A DNA stretch of 49,057 nucleotides from Streptomyces sp. NRRL F-5123 (GCF_000721495.1 NZ_JOHY01000084.1:1-49057); one strand, 5' to 3'; numbered from the stretch's first letter, positions 21,803 to 31,291 are shown. Translations and numbers: made by a program. Notes: generated by a model from the letters alone, not told the origin.

Positions 21803-23398
21803 TCAGGGGGTCGCGTCCAGGCGGTGCAGCAGGTCGGCGAACCAGGCGAGCTGGCGGCGCATCAGCGCCGGGTCCAGCTTGTCCAGGTCGCCGTTCGGTG
21901 TCGTCGACAGCAGGTAGGTGGGCGCCGCGAGGAAGGACAGCGCGGGGACGCCCGCGGCTGCGAACGCCGCGCCGACACCGCCGTAGTTGGACGGGTTGCG
22001 GCCCAGCCGGTGGTTGAACAGGTCGTGGTGCGCGAACGCCTCGGAGGCCAGGGGCACGAGGCTGTCCGCCACGTACATCACGCCCCAGTCCGGAACCCCC
22101 AGCGAGCGGTAGCCGGCGTCGTCGTCGACCCACTCGGTCACCCCGAGGTGCTCGATGCTCAGCGCGGCCGTGGCCTTCCCCACCAGGTCGGGGTGGTCGT
22201 CGATGAAGCCCTCCGTCTCCGGGAAACCCGCGTCGAAGTGGCCGGTGACGAGTGAGAACACCAGAGAGCGGCGCAGCCCACGGCCGCGCAGGCGCAAGCC
22301 CCGGAAGTATCGGGCCAGGGCCAGCAGGCCGATGCCGCCGTTCTCCTCCAGGAAGTTGGTGCCGTCGGTGTGGGTGTTGCCGATCAGCACCTCGTCGGTG
22401 CTGCCGTCACCGGGCAGCACCGCCACGAGGTTGGGGGTCGTGGTCTTGGTGCGCCCGGCCGTCATCGTGAACCGCACCAGCGGCGTGGCCTCGGCGGCCT
22501 GCCGCAGCATCGCGCCGGTGTCCTTGTCGACGTAGACGGCCGGGATGCCCGTGTAGGCGTTCTTGGGCGGCAGGTAGTCGCCGGCCAGTGCCTCGTAGGA
22601 GGCGTCGACGATGCAGACGACGCCGGCGGCGGTCGCGGCGCCGGGCGCCGAGGCCACCGCCGACCACAGCCGCGGGTCCCACAGCTTCTTCCACGGCACC
22701 CCGTCGTCGTTGGGCTGCCGCAGGAACACCCCGGCCGAGGCGTCCGTCGCCGCGCGGGTGCCGGTCGTGGGCAGCCCCGGGTCGATGAGCAGGACGGTGC
22801 CCGCGGCGTCCGCGCCGAGCTCGGCCGTCCGTGCCGCCAGCCACTGCGACGTCCGCCGCTGCCAGTCCGCCGTGGCCCGCTCCAGCGCCGCGGGGTCCGC
22901 GGTGTCCGCCACCGCGCCGATCTTCGGTGCGCCCTCGAGGTGCAGGAGCCGCCCGACCACGCCTTGCGGGGGCGTCTCGCCGCCGCGCGGGTGGTAGGCC
23001 GCGACGCGCACGTGCCCGGCGTGGGCTCCTTCCAGCAGCGTCAGGCCCCAGCGTTCGGCCTCCCAGGTCTCGCACGGATACGCGTGCGACGGCAGTATTC
23101 GGCAGCCGGTGCGCTCGAACTGGTCGAGGAGCCAGCCGAGATAGTTGTCGTGTGCCCGGGAACCGGTGAAACGCGGTCCGAATCCGACCATTGCGGCATT
23201 GTCCCGGTACAGTTGCGCGCCCGACGGGAGCAGCGAGGTCTCGACCCGCGCCGCGCCCCGGCCCGCGGCGGCGTGGGCGTGGCCGGCCAGCGGCAGCACC
23301 GAGGCCATCGCGCCCGCGGCCACGCCTAACGCGCCGCGCCGCGACACCCCGCGGTGCGCGGGGCGGCCCGCGGTATGCCCCTCGGATTCACCATTCAT
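21803..23398 (-). CDS. Tat-exported M28-family zinc peptidase
   Basis: 531 residues, ATG start behind GAGGGAGA. The N-terminus carries a twin-arginine signal (SRRGALGVAAG followed by a hydrophobic stretch and AHAAA cleavage region, residues ~19-45), so the protein should be exported folded. Zinc-ligand motifs of M28 are visible: HTDG (residues ~340), the EENGG glutamate pair ~10 residues later, and IEHLG downstream. M28 enzymes are aminopeptidases or related amidases. A role in the polyketide pathway is not obvious: it could hydrolyse an exported conjugate or be a passenger. It is divergent from the alcohol dehydrogenase gene across a 177-bp AT-richer spacer holding both promoters. Confidence 0.88.
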   Translation of the reverse strand: MNGESEGHTAGRPAHRGVSRRGALGVAAGAMASVLPLAGHAHAAAGRGAARVETSLLPSGAQLYRDNAAMVGFGPRFTGSRAHDNYLGWLLDQFERTGCRILPSHAYPCETWEAERWGLTLLEGAHAGHVRVAAYHPRGGETPPQGVVGRLLHLEGAPKIGAVADTADPAALERATADWQRRTSQWLAARTAELGADAAGTVLLIDPGLPTTGTRAATDASAGVFLRQPNDDGVPWKKLWDPRLWSAVASAPGAATAAGVVCIVDASYEALAGDYLPPKNAYTGIPAVYVDKDTGAMLRQAAEATPLVRFTMTAGRTKTTTPNLVAVLPGDGSTDEVLIGNTHTDGTNFLEENGGIGLLALARYFRGLRLRGRGLRRSLVFSLVTGHFDAGFPETEGFIDDHPDLVGKATAALSIEHLGVTEWVDDDAGYRSLGVPDWGVMYVADSLVPLASEAFAHHDLFNHRLGRNPSNYGGVGAAFAAAGVPALSFLAAPTYLLSTTPNGDLDKLDPALMRRQLAWFADLLHRLDATP

Positions 23399-23575
23399 TT
23401 CACAATCTCCCTCGTCCGTTATTCATATCGACGCCGATACGGTACAGCCAAATCCGGGAAATTGGTGGCGGTCGTCCGCAGAAGGTCGGTATTAGAAGGA
23501 CTTTAGTTGCGATCAGTAGCATCGGGAGCCGGGAATTTCCCCGCATTTACCCCCTGTTGCGAAGGTGATATTCGC

Positions 23576-24670
23576 ATGATGATCCATGCCGCGGTGCTGC
23601 GGGACAGGACGGGACCCTTCGGCATCGAGGAGGTGGACCTCGCCGCACCGGGCCCCGGCGAGGTGCTGGTGCGCGTCGCCGGGGCCGGGCTGTGCCGCAG
23701 CGACCTGATGCCGAGGCACGTGCCGATCGTGTCCGGTCCCGTCGTGCTCGGCCACGAGGGTGCCGGGGTGGTGGAGGACGTGGGCCCGGGCGTCACCCGC
23801 GTCCGGCCCGGCGACCATGTCGTGCTCAGCTACGACTCGTGCGGCTGGTGCGCGCGCTGCCTGGGCGGCGAGCCCTCCTACTGCGGTCAGTTCTTCCCGC
23901 GCAACCTCTCCGGCCGCCGCGTCGACGGCTCGACGTCCGTCACCGACGCGGGCGGCGAGCCGGTGGCCGCGCGCTGGTTCGGGCAGTCCTCGTTCGCGAC
24001 GCACTGCATCGCCGCCGAGCGCGGCCTCGTCCCCGTGGACGCCTCGCTGCCGCTGGAGACGCTCGCCCCGCTCGGGTGCGGCATCCAGACCGGCGCCGGG
24101 ACGGCGCTGCTGGCGCTGCGCGCCGGCGCGGGCTCCACGCTCGCGGTCTTCGGCACCGGCGCGGTGGGGCTCGCGGCGGTGATGGCCGCAGCCGCCGCCG
24201 GGGCCCGCGAGATCGTCGCCGTCGACACCCACCCCAAGCGCCGCGAACTGGCCCTCGAACTCGGTGCCACCCACGCCCTCGACGGCGCCGACCCCGAGAC
24301 CGCCGCCCGCATCGCCGCGCTGACCGGCGGCGGCGCGGACGCCGCGCTGGACACCACGAGCGTGCCGGAGGTCGTGCTGGCCGCCGTGACCTCGCTGCGC
24401 CCGCGCGGCACCTGCGCGCTGGTCGGCTCCGGCGCCGCCGACGTCGTCCTGCCGCCGCGGGCACTGCTCGGGGGCCAGACCCTGCGCTACGTCATGGAGG
24501 GCGACGCGGTGCCGCAGCAGTTCATCCCCGTCCTCATCGCCCTGTGGCAGAACGGGCGCTTCCCGTTCGACCGGCTCGTCCGCACCTACCCGCTGTCCGG
24601 GATCAACGACGCCGAGCGTGACTTCGGCAACGGAGACGTCGTCAAGCCGGTCCTGGTGCCGGCGGCATAG
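23576..24670 (+). CDS. Zinc-dependent alcohol dehydrogenase (aryl/benzyl-alcohol type)
   Basis: 364 residues from the first of two adjacent ATG codons (23,576), behind GAAGGTGA. The medium-chain dehydrogenase pattern is clear: catalytic zinc ligands C40 and H60-E61 (GHEGAG), structural zinc cysteines C89, C92, C95 and C103, and a Rossmann GTGAVG motif near residue 205. Subfamily resemblance is to NAD-dependent aryl-alcohol dehydrogenases. The aldehyde dehydrogenase gene follows after 10 nt, so the pair can take an alcohol through an aldehyde to an acid. Whether this serves starter-unit supply, tailoring or detoxification is not shown. Confidence 0.94.
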   Translation: MMIHAAVLRDRTGPFGIEEVDLAAPGPGEVLVRVAGAGLCRSDLMPRHVPIVSGPVVLGHEGAGVVEDVGPGVTRVRPGDHVVLSYDSCGWCARCLGGEPSYCGQFFPRNLSGRRVDGSTSVTDAGGEPVAARWFGQSSFATHCIAAERGLVPVDASLPLETLAPLGCGIQTGAGTALLALRAGAGSTLAVFGTGAVGLAAVMAAAAAGAREIVAVDTHPKRRELALELGATHALDGADPETAARIAALTGGGADAALDTTSVPEVVLAAVTSLRPRGTCALVGSGAADVVLPPRALLGGQTLRYVMEGDAVPQQFIPVLIALWQNGRFPFDRLVRTYPLSGINDAERDFGNGDVVKPVLVPAA

Positions 24671-24680
24671 GAGGCTGTCC

Positions 24681-26093
24681 GTGTTCGACTCGACGATGAC
24701 CGCCGGCGGGCTGCCGCTGCCCGGCTCCGGTGCGTACGACGTGGTGAACCCGGCCACCGGCCTGGTGGTCGCCCGCGCGCCCGCGTGCGGCCCCGCGGAG
24801 CTGGATGCCGCGATGGCCGCCGCGCAGGCGGCCTTCCCCGCCTGGAGCGCGGACGAGAAGGCGCGGCGCGCGGCCCTGCACGAGACGGCCGACGCGATCG
24901 TGGCCGCCGTCGACCGCCTCGCCCCCCTCCTCACCGCCGAGCAGGGCAAGCCCGGCTACGAGGCCAGGGGGGAGATCGCCGGTGCGTGCGCGTGGCTGCG
25001 CTACTACGCCGACCTCGACCTGCCGGCCGAGACGCTGCTGCAGGACGACGAGAACGGCAGGATCGCGGTGATGCGCCGCCCGTTCGGCGTGGTCGCCGCG
25101 ATCGCGCCGTGGAACTTCCCCGTGGCGCTCGCCCTGTGGAAGGTCGCGCCGGCGCTGCGGGCCGGCAACACCGTGGTGCTCAAGCCCTCCCCGTACACCC
25201 CGCTGACGACGCTCGCGATCGGCGAGCTGCTGCGCGAGGTGCTGCCGCCCGGCGTCCTGAACGTCGTCAGCGGACCGGACCCGCTCGGCGCGTGGATCAC
25301 GGCGCACCGCACGCCGCGCCGCATCAGCTTCACCGGGTCGACCGAGACCGGTACGAAGGTCATGACCGCCGCGAGCGCCGACTTCAAGCGCATCAGCCTC
25401 GAACTGGGCGGCAACGACCCGGCGATCGTCCTCGACGACGCGGACCCGGCGAAGATCGCGGAGGCCCTCTTCTGGGGCGCCTTCCGCAACAACGGGCAGT
25501 TCTGCATGGCCGTCAAACGCGTCTACGTGCCCGCGGCCCTGCACGGCGAGCTCGTCGAGGCCCTCGCGGCGCGGGCCCTGGCCACCAGGGTCGGCGACGG
25601 CGCGGCCGAGGGCACCGAACTGGGTCCGGTCAGCAACCGCCGGCAGTACGACCGGGTGGCAGGCCTGGTGGCCGACGCACTCGGCCGCGGTGCGGTCGCC
25701 GCGGCCGGCGGCGCGCCCGCGGGCGACGGGCCGGGGCTCTTCTTCCCGCCGACGATCCTGACGGGGTTGTCCGACGGCGTCCCGATCGTCGACGAGGAGC
25801 AGTTCGGCCCCGCGCTGCCCGTCGTCGCGTACGACCGGCTGGACGACGCGATCGACCGCGCCAACGGCACCCCCTACGGGCTGACCGCCTCGGTGTGGTC
25901 GGCCGACACCGACCGCGCCGCGCAGGTCGCGGCGCGCGTGGACGCGGGCCAGGTGTGGATCAACACCCACGGACGCGGCGCACTGCGCCCCGACGTGCCG
26001 TTCGGCGGACACAAGTCGAGCGGCATCGGGCTGGAGAACGGCCGCTGGGGGCTGGAGAGCTTCTCCGAGATCCAGGTCGTCGGCCGGCTCTGA
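24681..26093 (+). CDS. NAD(P)-dependent aldehyde dehydrogenase
   Basis: 470 residues, GTG start behind GGAGG, 10 nt after the alcohol dehydrogenase. The family motifs are intact: APWNFPVAL, the FTGSTETG nucleotide loop, the general base Glu in LELGGN (~241), and the nucleophile C275 in NGQFCMA. The C-terminal motif PFGGHKSSG is present. Length is normal for succinate-semialdehyde/betaine-aldehyde-type enzymes. Likely works in sequence with the preceding dehydrogenase. Confidence 0.95.
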   Translation: MFDSTMTAGGLPLPGSGAYDVVNPATGLVVARAPACGPAELDAAMAAAQAAFPAWSADEKARRAALHETADAIVAAVDRLAPLLTAEQGKPGYEARGEIAGACAWLRYYADLDLPAETLLQDDENGRIAVMRRPFGVVAAIAPWNFPVALALWKVAPALRAGNTVVLKPSPYTPLTTLAIGELLREVLPPGVLNVVSGPDPLGAWITAHRTPRRISFTGSTETGTKVMTAASADFKRISLELGGNDPAIVLDDADPAKIAEALFWGAFRNNGQFCMAVKRVYVPAALHGELVEALAARALATRVGDGAAEGTELGPVSNRRQYDRVAGLVADALGRGAVAAAGGAPAGDGPGLFFPPTILTGLSDGVPIVDEEQFGPALPVVAYDRLDDAIDRANGTPYGLTASVWSADTDRAAQVAARVDAGQVWINTHGRGALRPDVPFGGHKSSGIGLENGRWGLESFSEIQVVGRL

Positions 26094-26116
26094 GCCGCCT
26101 TCGGCCCCGGACGCAA

Positions 26117-26153
26117 CCGTGGGGTGCCGGCCGCATCGGCCGGCACCCCACGG
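26117..26153. terminator. Strong bidirectional terminator
   Basis: A 17-bp perfect stem with a CAT loop (GTGGGGTGCCGGCCG at its core), between the convergent aldehyde dehydrogenase (ends 26,093) and ACP (ends 26,166) genes. Confidence 0.8.
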
Positions 26154-26165
26154 GCGTGTGCGCTG

Positions 26166-26393
26166 TCAGGCGGCGCTGACCACGGAGTAGATGCCCGCCA
26201 GGTCGCGCGCCTCGAGCACGTCGGGCAGCGAGACGCTGCGCCCGGTGCGGCGCTCCAGCACCGACAGCAGCCACACCAGGTGGACCGAGTCCCAGCCGGG
26301 CAGCTCGTCGAAGCCGCGCGAGGCGTCGTCGACCGTGACCGGCAGGCCCAGCTCGTCGCGTATGACCGAGACGAATTCGTCGAGGGTGTTCAT
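26166..26393 (-). CDS. Discrete acyl carrier protein (glyceryl carrier)
   Basis: 75 residues of acidic four-helix ACP type with the 4'-phosphopantetheine serine in GWDSVHLVW (Ser ~36). Its ATG overlaps the FkbH stop by 4 nt (ATGA), tying the two into one translation unit. In tetronate pathways the stand-alone ACP next to FkbH carries the glyceryl unit made from 1,3-bisphosphoglycerate. Trp before the DSV motif is a departure from ordinary fatty-acid ACPs (usually LGxDSL). The role is firm by context, not from sequence alone. Confidence 0.9.
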   Translation of the reverse strand: MNTLDEFVSVIRDELGLPVTVDDASRGFDELPGWDSVHLVWLLSVLERRTGRSVSLPDVLEARDLAGIYSVVSAA

Positions 26394-28291
26394 GCACGGC
26401 CTCCCGTGATGTTCTCGTCAAGCGTCACATGGTCAGGAATCTCCACCGGCTCGCGCAGGTCGTGGCGGAAGAGCGTGCCGCCCCCGTCGGCCGGTCCGGC
26501 CTCGGTGAAGCCGTAGCGCGGGTAGAAGCCGGCCACGATGCCGTTCTTCGCCGTCGGCCGGTACTCCCCGTACACGGCGGTCAGTCCGGCGGCGCGCGCG
26601 TGGCCCAGCAGCGCCGCCAGCCACGCCTGCTCGATGCCGCGCGAGAAGACCCGGCAGCTCAGCACCGCGTTGTCGATGTGCAGGTGCTCCCCGTCACGGC
26701 GGGCGAAGACCGCGCCGACGAGCCCGTTGTCGCCGAAGCGGTCGCTGGAGTGCACGGAGAGCACCAGCCGGTCCGGATCGCCGAGCAGGGCGCGGACCTC
26801 CGGCTGCTGGAGGCGCTGCGTGGTCAGGTTGAACTGGTTGGTGCGCAGGGTCAGCTGCGACAGCCGCGGAACGTCGCGCTCGGCCACGGGGCCGAGCCGC
26901 ACCTGGACCTTCAGCTCCGTGAGGTAGTCCTGGACGGAGTCGAAGCTGTCCAGGAAGTCCTTGCGCACCAGCTCGTCGCGGTACTTCTCGACGCGGGTGC
27001 TGTCCTCGGCGGTCAGCTCCCGCGTGTCGAACCAGCCGTCGCGCACCAGCTTGCCGACGTGCAGCGCCGGGTCGCCGTCGACCTGCACCACGGTCACGCC
27101 CGGCAGCAGCTCCCGAACGAGACCGCACTCGTAGGGGTTGTCGTCGACGAACACGAAGCTGTCCACCCCCAGGTTCAGCGCGGAGGCCAGCTCGGCCAGG
27201 TTCTCGTGTTTGGGCCGCCAGTTCGCCGCGACCCGTACGAAGTCCTCCTCCCGCAGCGTCATGTCCCGGCGGTCGCGCAGCGCCTCGCGCACCAGCGACA
27301 GCTCGTTCTTGCTGGCCACCGCGAGGAGCACGCCCTGCGAGCCGAGCTGCTTGACCGTCTGCTGGAACGCCCGGTAGGCCTCGCCGCGGTAGCTCTCGGC
27401 GACCTCGACGCCGTCGACCCCGTCGTCGCCGAGCACCCCGCCCCACACCGTCCCGTCCAGGTCGACCACGAGGCACTTCTTGCCCCGGCCGACCAGCGCG
27501 CGGGCGAGGTGGCCCACCTCGCGTGCGTAGAGGGCGAGCAGGTCGGGGGAGAGGTACGCCTTGGTGTAGATGCTCAGCCGGGGATCGCTGAGCGGCACCC
27601 CCTCGGCGATCAGCGGCTCCAGGTCGACGACCACGACGGCCGGGTGCCCCTCCGCGAGCCGCAGCAGCCCCGCGTTCGCCTCGCGCCACAGCGCTCCGAG
27701 CACGGCGCGCGAGCGGTGGTCGACGAGCTGGGCCGAGAAGCGGTGGGGCAGCGGGATGGTGTTGAGGACGAGCGTGCCGCGGCTCGTGGCCTCGAACGTC
27801 GCCACGATGCCCTCGATGACGGCCAGCTTCGCGGCGAGGCACTGCTCGACGTCCGCGGGGCGCCAGGGGACCGGTACCTCGTCGAAGACCGTCATCGGGT
27901 CCAGGACGCACAGCGTCACGTCCGGCTCGGCCGCGTACAGCGCGCTGCCGGGGTCCGCGAGGTCGAAGACGTAGGAGTCGAACGCGGACACCACCGGCCG
28001 CAGCAGCATGCCGTGCCGGGCCAGTTCCGCGGTCAGCACCGGCACCAGGGGCGCCAGTGTGCCGTGCCCGGTGACGGCCACGGTGAGCGCCACCGTTCCG
28101 GGATGGGCCCGCAGGACCGCCTCCGGGTCCAGCCGGCCGAGGAACTGGCCCGCGCGGAGGAAGTCCGGTCCCGAGATGCCCGCCAGCAGGCCGGCGACGT
28201 CCGGGTAGCACTCGGTCAGCCGCTCCTCGCGGCACATCCTGAAGAATTCGTCGGAGGCCTGTGCTTCCTGCGGCGGCCCGACTGCTGTCAT
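26390..28291 (-). CDS. FkbH-like glyceryl-ACP synthase (HAD family)
   Basis: About 633 residues. ATG at 28,291 is preferred because AAGGGG sits 10 nt upstream; a GTG at 28,300 is the alternative. The N-terminal ~260 residues are an SGNH-like region. The HAD phosphatase motif follows near residue 275 (VVDLDGTVWGG, nucleophile Asp). The C-terminal third is GNAT-like (FYPRYGF). FkbH proteins dephosphorylate 1,3-bisphosphoglycerate and load glyceryl on an ACP, for methoxymalonyl-ACP or for tetronates. No acyl-CoA or 3-hydroxyacyl dehydrogenase of the methoxymalonyl pathway is nearby, while KAS III, acyltransferase and hydrolase are, so the tetronate role is favoured. Confidence 0.95.
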   Translation of the reverse strand: MTAVGPPQEAQASDEFFRMCREERLTECYPDVAGLLAGISGPDFLRAGQFLGRLDPEAVLRAHPGTVALTVAVTGHGTLAPLVPVLTAELARHGMLLRPVVSAFDSYVFDLADPGSALYAAEPDVTLCVLDPMTVFDEVPVPWRPADVEQCLAAKLAVIEGIVATFEATSRGTLVLNTIPLPHRFSAQLVDHRSRAVLGALWREANAGLLRLAEGHPAVVVVDLEPLIAEGVPLSDPRLSIYTKAYLSPDLLALYAREVGHLARALVGRGKKCLVVDLDGTVWGGVLGDDGVDGVEVAESYRGEAYRAFQQTVKQLGSQGVLLAVASKNELSLVREALRDRRDMTLREEDFVRVAANWRPKHENLAELASALNLGVDSFVFVDDNPYECGLVRELLPGVTVVQVDGDPALHVGKLVRDGWFDTRELTAEDSTRVEKYRDELVRKDFLDSFDSVQDYLTELKVQVRLGPVAERDVPRLSQLTLRTNQFNLTTQRLQQPEVRALLGDPDRLVLSVHSSDRFGDNGLVGAVFARRDGEHLHIDNAVLSCRVFSRGIEQAWLAALLGHARAAGLTAVYGEYRPTAKNGIVAGFYPRYGFTEAGPADGGGTLFRHDLREPVEIPDHVTLDENITGGRA

Positions 28292-28400
28292 GGTGCTCAC
28301 ACCCCTTGCTGATATCCGCTGACATCGGCATGCCGGCCACTCATGGTCGGCGAGGGCTCTAAACCCGGGCTATTGCGTGTCTAGCCACGGTGGGAGGGGC

Positions 28401-28436
28401 GGGGCCGGTCGGCCTTCGACGCTGAAGGCCGGCCCC
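28401..28436. terminator. Hairpin after the thioesterase gene
   Basis: GGGGCCGG-tc-GGCCTTC pairs with GAAGGCCGGCCCC. It lies just downstream of the leftward thioesterase gene (ends 28,443) and upstream of the FkbH promoter region. Confidence 0.6.
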
Positions 28437-28442
28437 CTGCCG

Positions 28443-29207
28443 TCAGCGCACCGCCGCGGTCGGCAGGCACCGTCTGATCTCCCGCACGACCGGGCCGTTC
28501 CAGCCGTTGAGGTAGAAGTGCCCGCCCGGGAAGGTCCGCAAGGAGAACGCGCCGGTGGTGTGGCCGCTCCACGCGGCGACCTGCTCGGGCGTGGCCACCG
28601 GGTCCGCTTCGCCTGCGAAGGCCGTCACCGGGCATCCCACGGTGGCACCGGGCGGGCACCGGTAGGTCTCGATGGCCTTGTAGTCGCCGCGGATCGCGGG
28701 CATCAGCGACAGCATCAGCTCACGGTCGCCGATCACGGCGTCGTCGGTGCCGCTCAGCCGCCGTATCTCGGCCATGATCCCCGCGTCGTCCCGCAGGTGC
28801 ACGGCCGTCCCCGGCGGGAGCGACGGCGCTCGCCGCGCCGACGCGATGATCCCGGCGACCGAGGGGTCCGCGACACCGCCGCCTTCCAGCAGCCGCACCA
28901 CCTCGAAGGCGACGACCGCTCCCATGCTGTGGCCGAACAGCACCAGCCGTGCGCCCGCCCGCTCGCGCAGCACCTCCGCGATCCGCGCGGCCAGCAGCGG
29001 TATCTCCTCGACGACCGCCTCCGCCCTGCGGTCCTGCCGGCCCGGATACTGCACGGCCAGCACCTCGACCTCGGGCGCGAGCGCCCGTGACAGCGGGAAG
29101 AAGTAGCCCGCCGACCCGCCCGCGTGCGGGAAGCACACCAGCGTTCCGCCGGCGCCGGGGGCGGGGTGGAACCTGCGTATCCAGTCGTCCGCTCGTGTCG
29201 TCGTCAT
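28443..29207 (-). CDS. Type II thioesterase
   Basis: 254 residues from ATG 29,207 (AGGAC 7 nt upstream; an in-frame start 14 codons earlier is less likely). The alpha/beta-hydrolase fold has nucleophile S94 in GHSMG and the catalytic His in GGHFYL near residue 230. FPHAGGSA near residues 26-33 is the signature of the editing TEII/grsT-like family. These enzymes clear misprimed or stalled acyl chains from PKS carrier proteins. It lies 43 nt downstream of the SARP gene on the same strand, so the two may be co-transcribed. Confidence 0.94.
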   Translation of the reverse strand: MTTTRADDWIRRFHPAPGAGGTLVCFPHAGGSAGYFFPLSRALAPEVEVLAVQYPGRQDRRAEAVVEEIPLLAARIAEVLRERAGARLVLFGHSMGAVVAFEVVRLLEGGGVADPSVAGIIASARRAPSLPPGTAVHLRDDAGIMAEIRRLSGTDDAVIGDRELMLSLMPAIRGDYKAIETYRCPPGATVGCPVTAFAGEADPVATPEQVAAWSGHTTGAFSLRTFPGGHFYLNGWNGPVVREIRRCLPTAAVR

Positions 29208-29250
29208 CGGCCGTCCTGTCTCACTCGTCGGGCTCCTCGGGTCCGGCATG

Positions 29251-30021
29251 TCAGACGGCGATCCGCACGTCGACGTCGCCGTCCGCGACGAGGATCGCCT
29301 GGTGCAGGTCGCGCAGCGACCGGCAGGGCTCCAGCCCCAGCTCGTCCACGATGATGTCCCGCGCCCGCTTGTAGACGCGTATGGCGTCCGCCTGCCGGCC
29401 GGACCGGTAGAGGGCGATCATGAGGAACTGGTAGAACGCCTCGCGCAGCGGGTGTTCGGCGATCAGCGAGTACAGCGGGCTGACGACCTCGCGGTGCCGG
29501 TCGAGCGCGAGGTGGGCCTCCATCTGCATCTCCAGGCACTCCAGCCGCGCCTCCTCGAACCAGGTGGCGAAGCTGGTGGTGACCGGCCCGCCCTGCAGCC
29601 CGCCGAGCACCGAACCGCGGATGAGCGCGAGCGCGGACTCCAGGGTCTTTGCGGCCTCGCCCGCAGTCCCCGACTTGAGCTGCTCGCGCCCGAGCCGCGC
29701 GGAGTTCTGGAACGCGTGCAGGTCGAGTTCGTCCGACCCCAGGTGCAGTACGTAGCCGGGCGACTTGGTGACGATCGTGCTGTTGGACTCCGTGATGCTG
29801 CCGAGGAACTTGCGGAGCTGGGAGATGTACACGTAGAGCCCGGCGTCGGCGCGCCGCGGCGGATCCTCGCCCCACAGCTCCGTCAGTAACTGATCGGCGG
29901 ACATGAGCTGACCGGCGCGGATGAGGAGGGTGGCGAGCAGGATCTCCATCTTCCGCGCGCTCAACGAGAATTCGCCGGTACCCGATACCACGCGAAGCGG
30001 ACCTAGGATCTCATAACGCAT
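29251..30021 (-). CDS. Small SARP-family transcriptional activator
   Basis: 256 residues from ATG 30,021, directly preceded by GGGGAGG; a longer open frame upstream has no such site. Residues ~1-95 are the OmpR-like winged helix (starts MRYEILGPL, includes ELWGEDPPRRAD and VYISQLRKFL). Residues ~100-245 are the helical bacterial transcriptional activation domain (BTAD). No NB-ARC or TPR part is present, so it is DnrI/ActII-ORF4-like in size. Such regulators bind heptameric direct repeats near -35 of cluster promoters. Likely the pathway-specific activator. Confidence 0.94.
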   Translation of the reverse strand: MRYEILGPLRVVSGTGEFSLSARKMEILLATLLIRAGQLMSADQLLTELWGEDPPRRADAGLYVYISQLRKFLGSITESNSTIVTKSPGYVLHLGSDELDLHAFQNSARLGREQLKSGTAGEAAKTLESALALIRGSVLGGLQGGPVTTSFATWFEEARLECLEMQMEAHLALDRHREVVSPLYSLIAEHPLREAFYQFLMIALYRSGRQADAIRVYKRARDIIVDELGLEPCRSLRDLHQAILVADGDVDVRIAV

Positions 30022-31291
30022 GGAACCTCCCCGTTTCTCGCGACCGACCGCCCTCGCAACTGGCTGCCACAGTTGAGCCTCCCGTGATTGGCTGCAACGG
30101 TCTTCAGATCGCTTCATTGATGGTCCCCACGGGCGGGGTCGTTTGCACGGTGTTACGTCGCGGTCACCGGTGACCGATCGGACTGCACTCGCAGATCGGG
30201 CGCCGTCGACGTCATGTATGAACGGCATATTGCGCCGATCGCCTGTTCGGTGGATTCACGCCCGGGAGAGCCCGGAGCCCCTCCTGCCGTCGCCGGCGTG
30301 CCGGCTGGGCGCCTTCGGTCTGCAAGTGCGTGATCCGGTCGGCATGGCGTCACGCCACAGGAGGGATTTCATATCGGAATCGAGCCTAGCGACACCGGCA
30401 TGGCTGTCAAGAACGGGCCATCCTGCGCCAGTTGCGACCGGCGGTGGATAAGAACTGCGTTTGGCTCAATTTCCCGCCCGTTGGGCGCTGCACTGCGCCG
30501 ATTCGGGTCGATATTTACCGTTTTGTCATCGGTGTCATGCTCGTGCACTGTGCTCCCCCGTGACATGGACGTTTTCTGGCGCCATGCACCGCTCGGCGGA
30601 CAGAATGCCACCATCGGCCCAGCCTAATGGGCCACCTAATTGGCGTCTAAAGCGAGTCTAGGGCTGTCCGGTAATCGACCTCCGGACCGGTGCGAACGTG
30701 TTTCGCCGGTGCCTGTGGGCTCGGCTCGCCGCTGAGGGCGGGGTTGTGAAGGCGGAACTATACCGTTCGTGGTGCGGCGGCTACCTTCTCCTTTTCCCAG
30801 CACTTGGCCAAGAGATGGGATGCAGCCCCCAGGGGCTTCTTCGCGGCACTCGTGAGCATGTTCTACCGGGCCCGGCCGCGGTCCGCCGTGCGGGGCGTAC
30901 CCGAAGGTCGAACGCCCGGGTGGGCCGTGCCCCGATACAGGACAGTTGCCGAGATTAAATGCGTAATATCGGGCGACGCGCCATATCGGCGGCGCCGTAC
31001 GCGCAGCCGCGGTCTGTGAGCCACGTCACCGGCGAGCGAGCCGGCGCGGCCCGGCGTGTTTCCCGTGTTCCGCATGTGCCGCGGTGCCGCTGGGGGGGCG
31101 AATTTCGGCCGTACCGGGGCAGGCCGTGCCGACGCCACGCGCGGCGCGATCCAGGAGGCAGCCGGCCGAAGGGTCCGCACGCCGGGCGGGGGATCCGTTC
31201 ATGCAGACGTCCCGAGAACTTCGCCCGGCGCAACACATGAGCCCGGCGGCCGGCCGGAGCGCAGTACCGCAGCCGAGAGGGAAGCGAAACG
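30022..31291. other. 1.27-kb stretch without a convincing gene
   Basis: This spacer separates the polyketide cluster from the ABC exporter pair. GC content is visibly lower at 30,360-30,690 than anywhere else nearby. The short open frames present (for example 30,369-30,614) show no actinomycete codon bias or family motif. The sequence around 30,661 (GGGCTGTCCGGTAATCG) resembles ends of some Streptomyces insertion sequences, but no matching inverted end or transposase was seen. The part nearest 30,022 should hold the SARP promoter. Confidence 0.5.

Noticed and set aside
26166..28291. FkbH plus ACP as methoxymalonyl-ACP genes
   Set aside because: The acyl-CoA dehydrogenase, 3-hydroxyacyl dehydrogenase and O-methyltransferase of that pathway are absent; tetronate partners are present. 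Both visible complete AT domains have malonyl or methylmalonyl signatures.
30369..30614. 81-codon minus-strand open frame in the low-GC spacer
   Set aside because: No ribosome site, no codon bias and no motif.
30650..30960. Possible insertion-sequence remnant with a GGGCTGTCCGGTAA-like end
   Set aside because: No matching inverted end, target duplication or transposase residue could be found.
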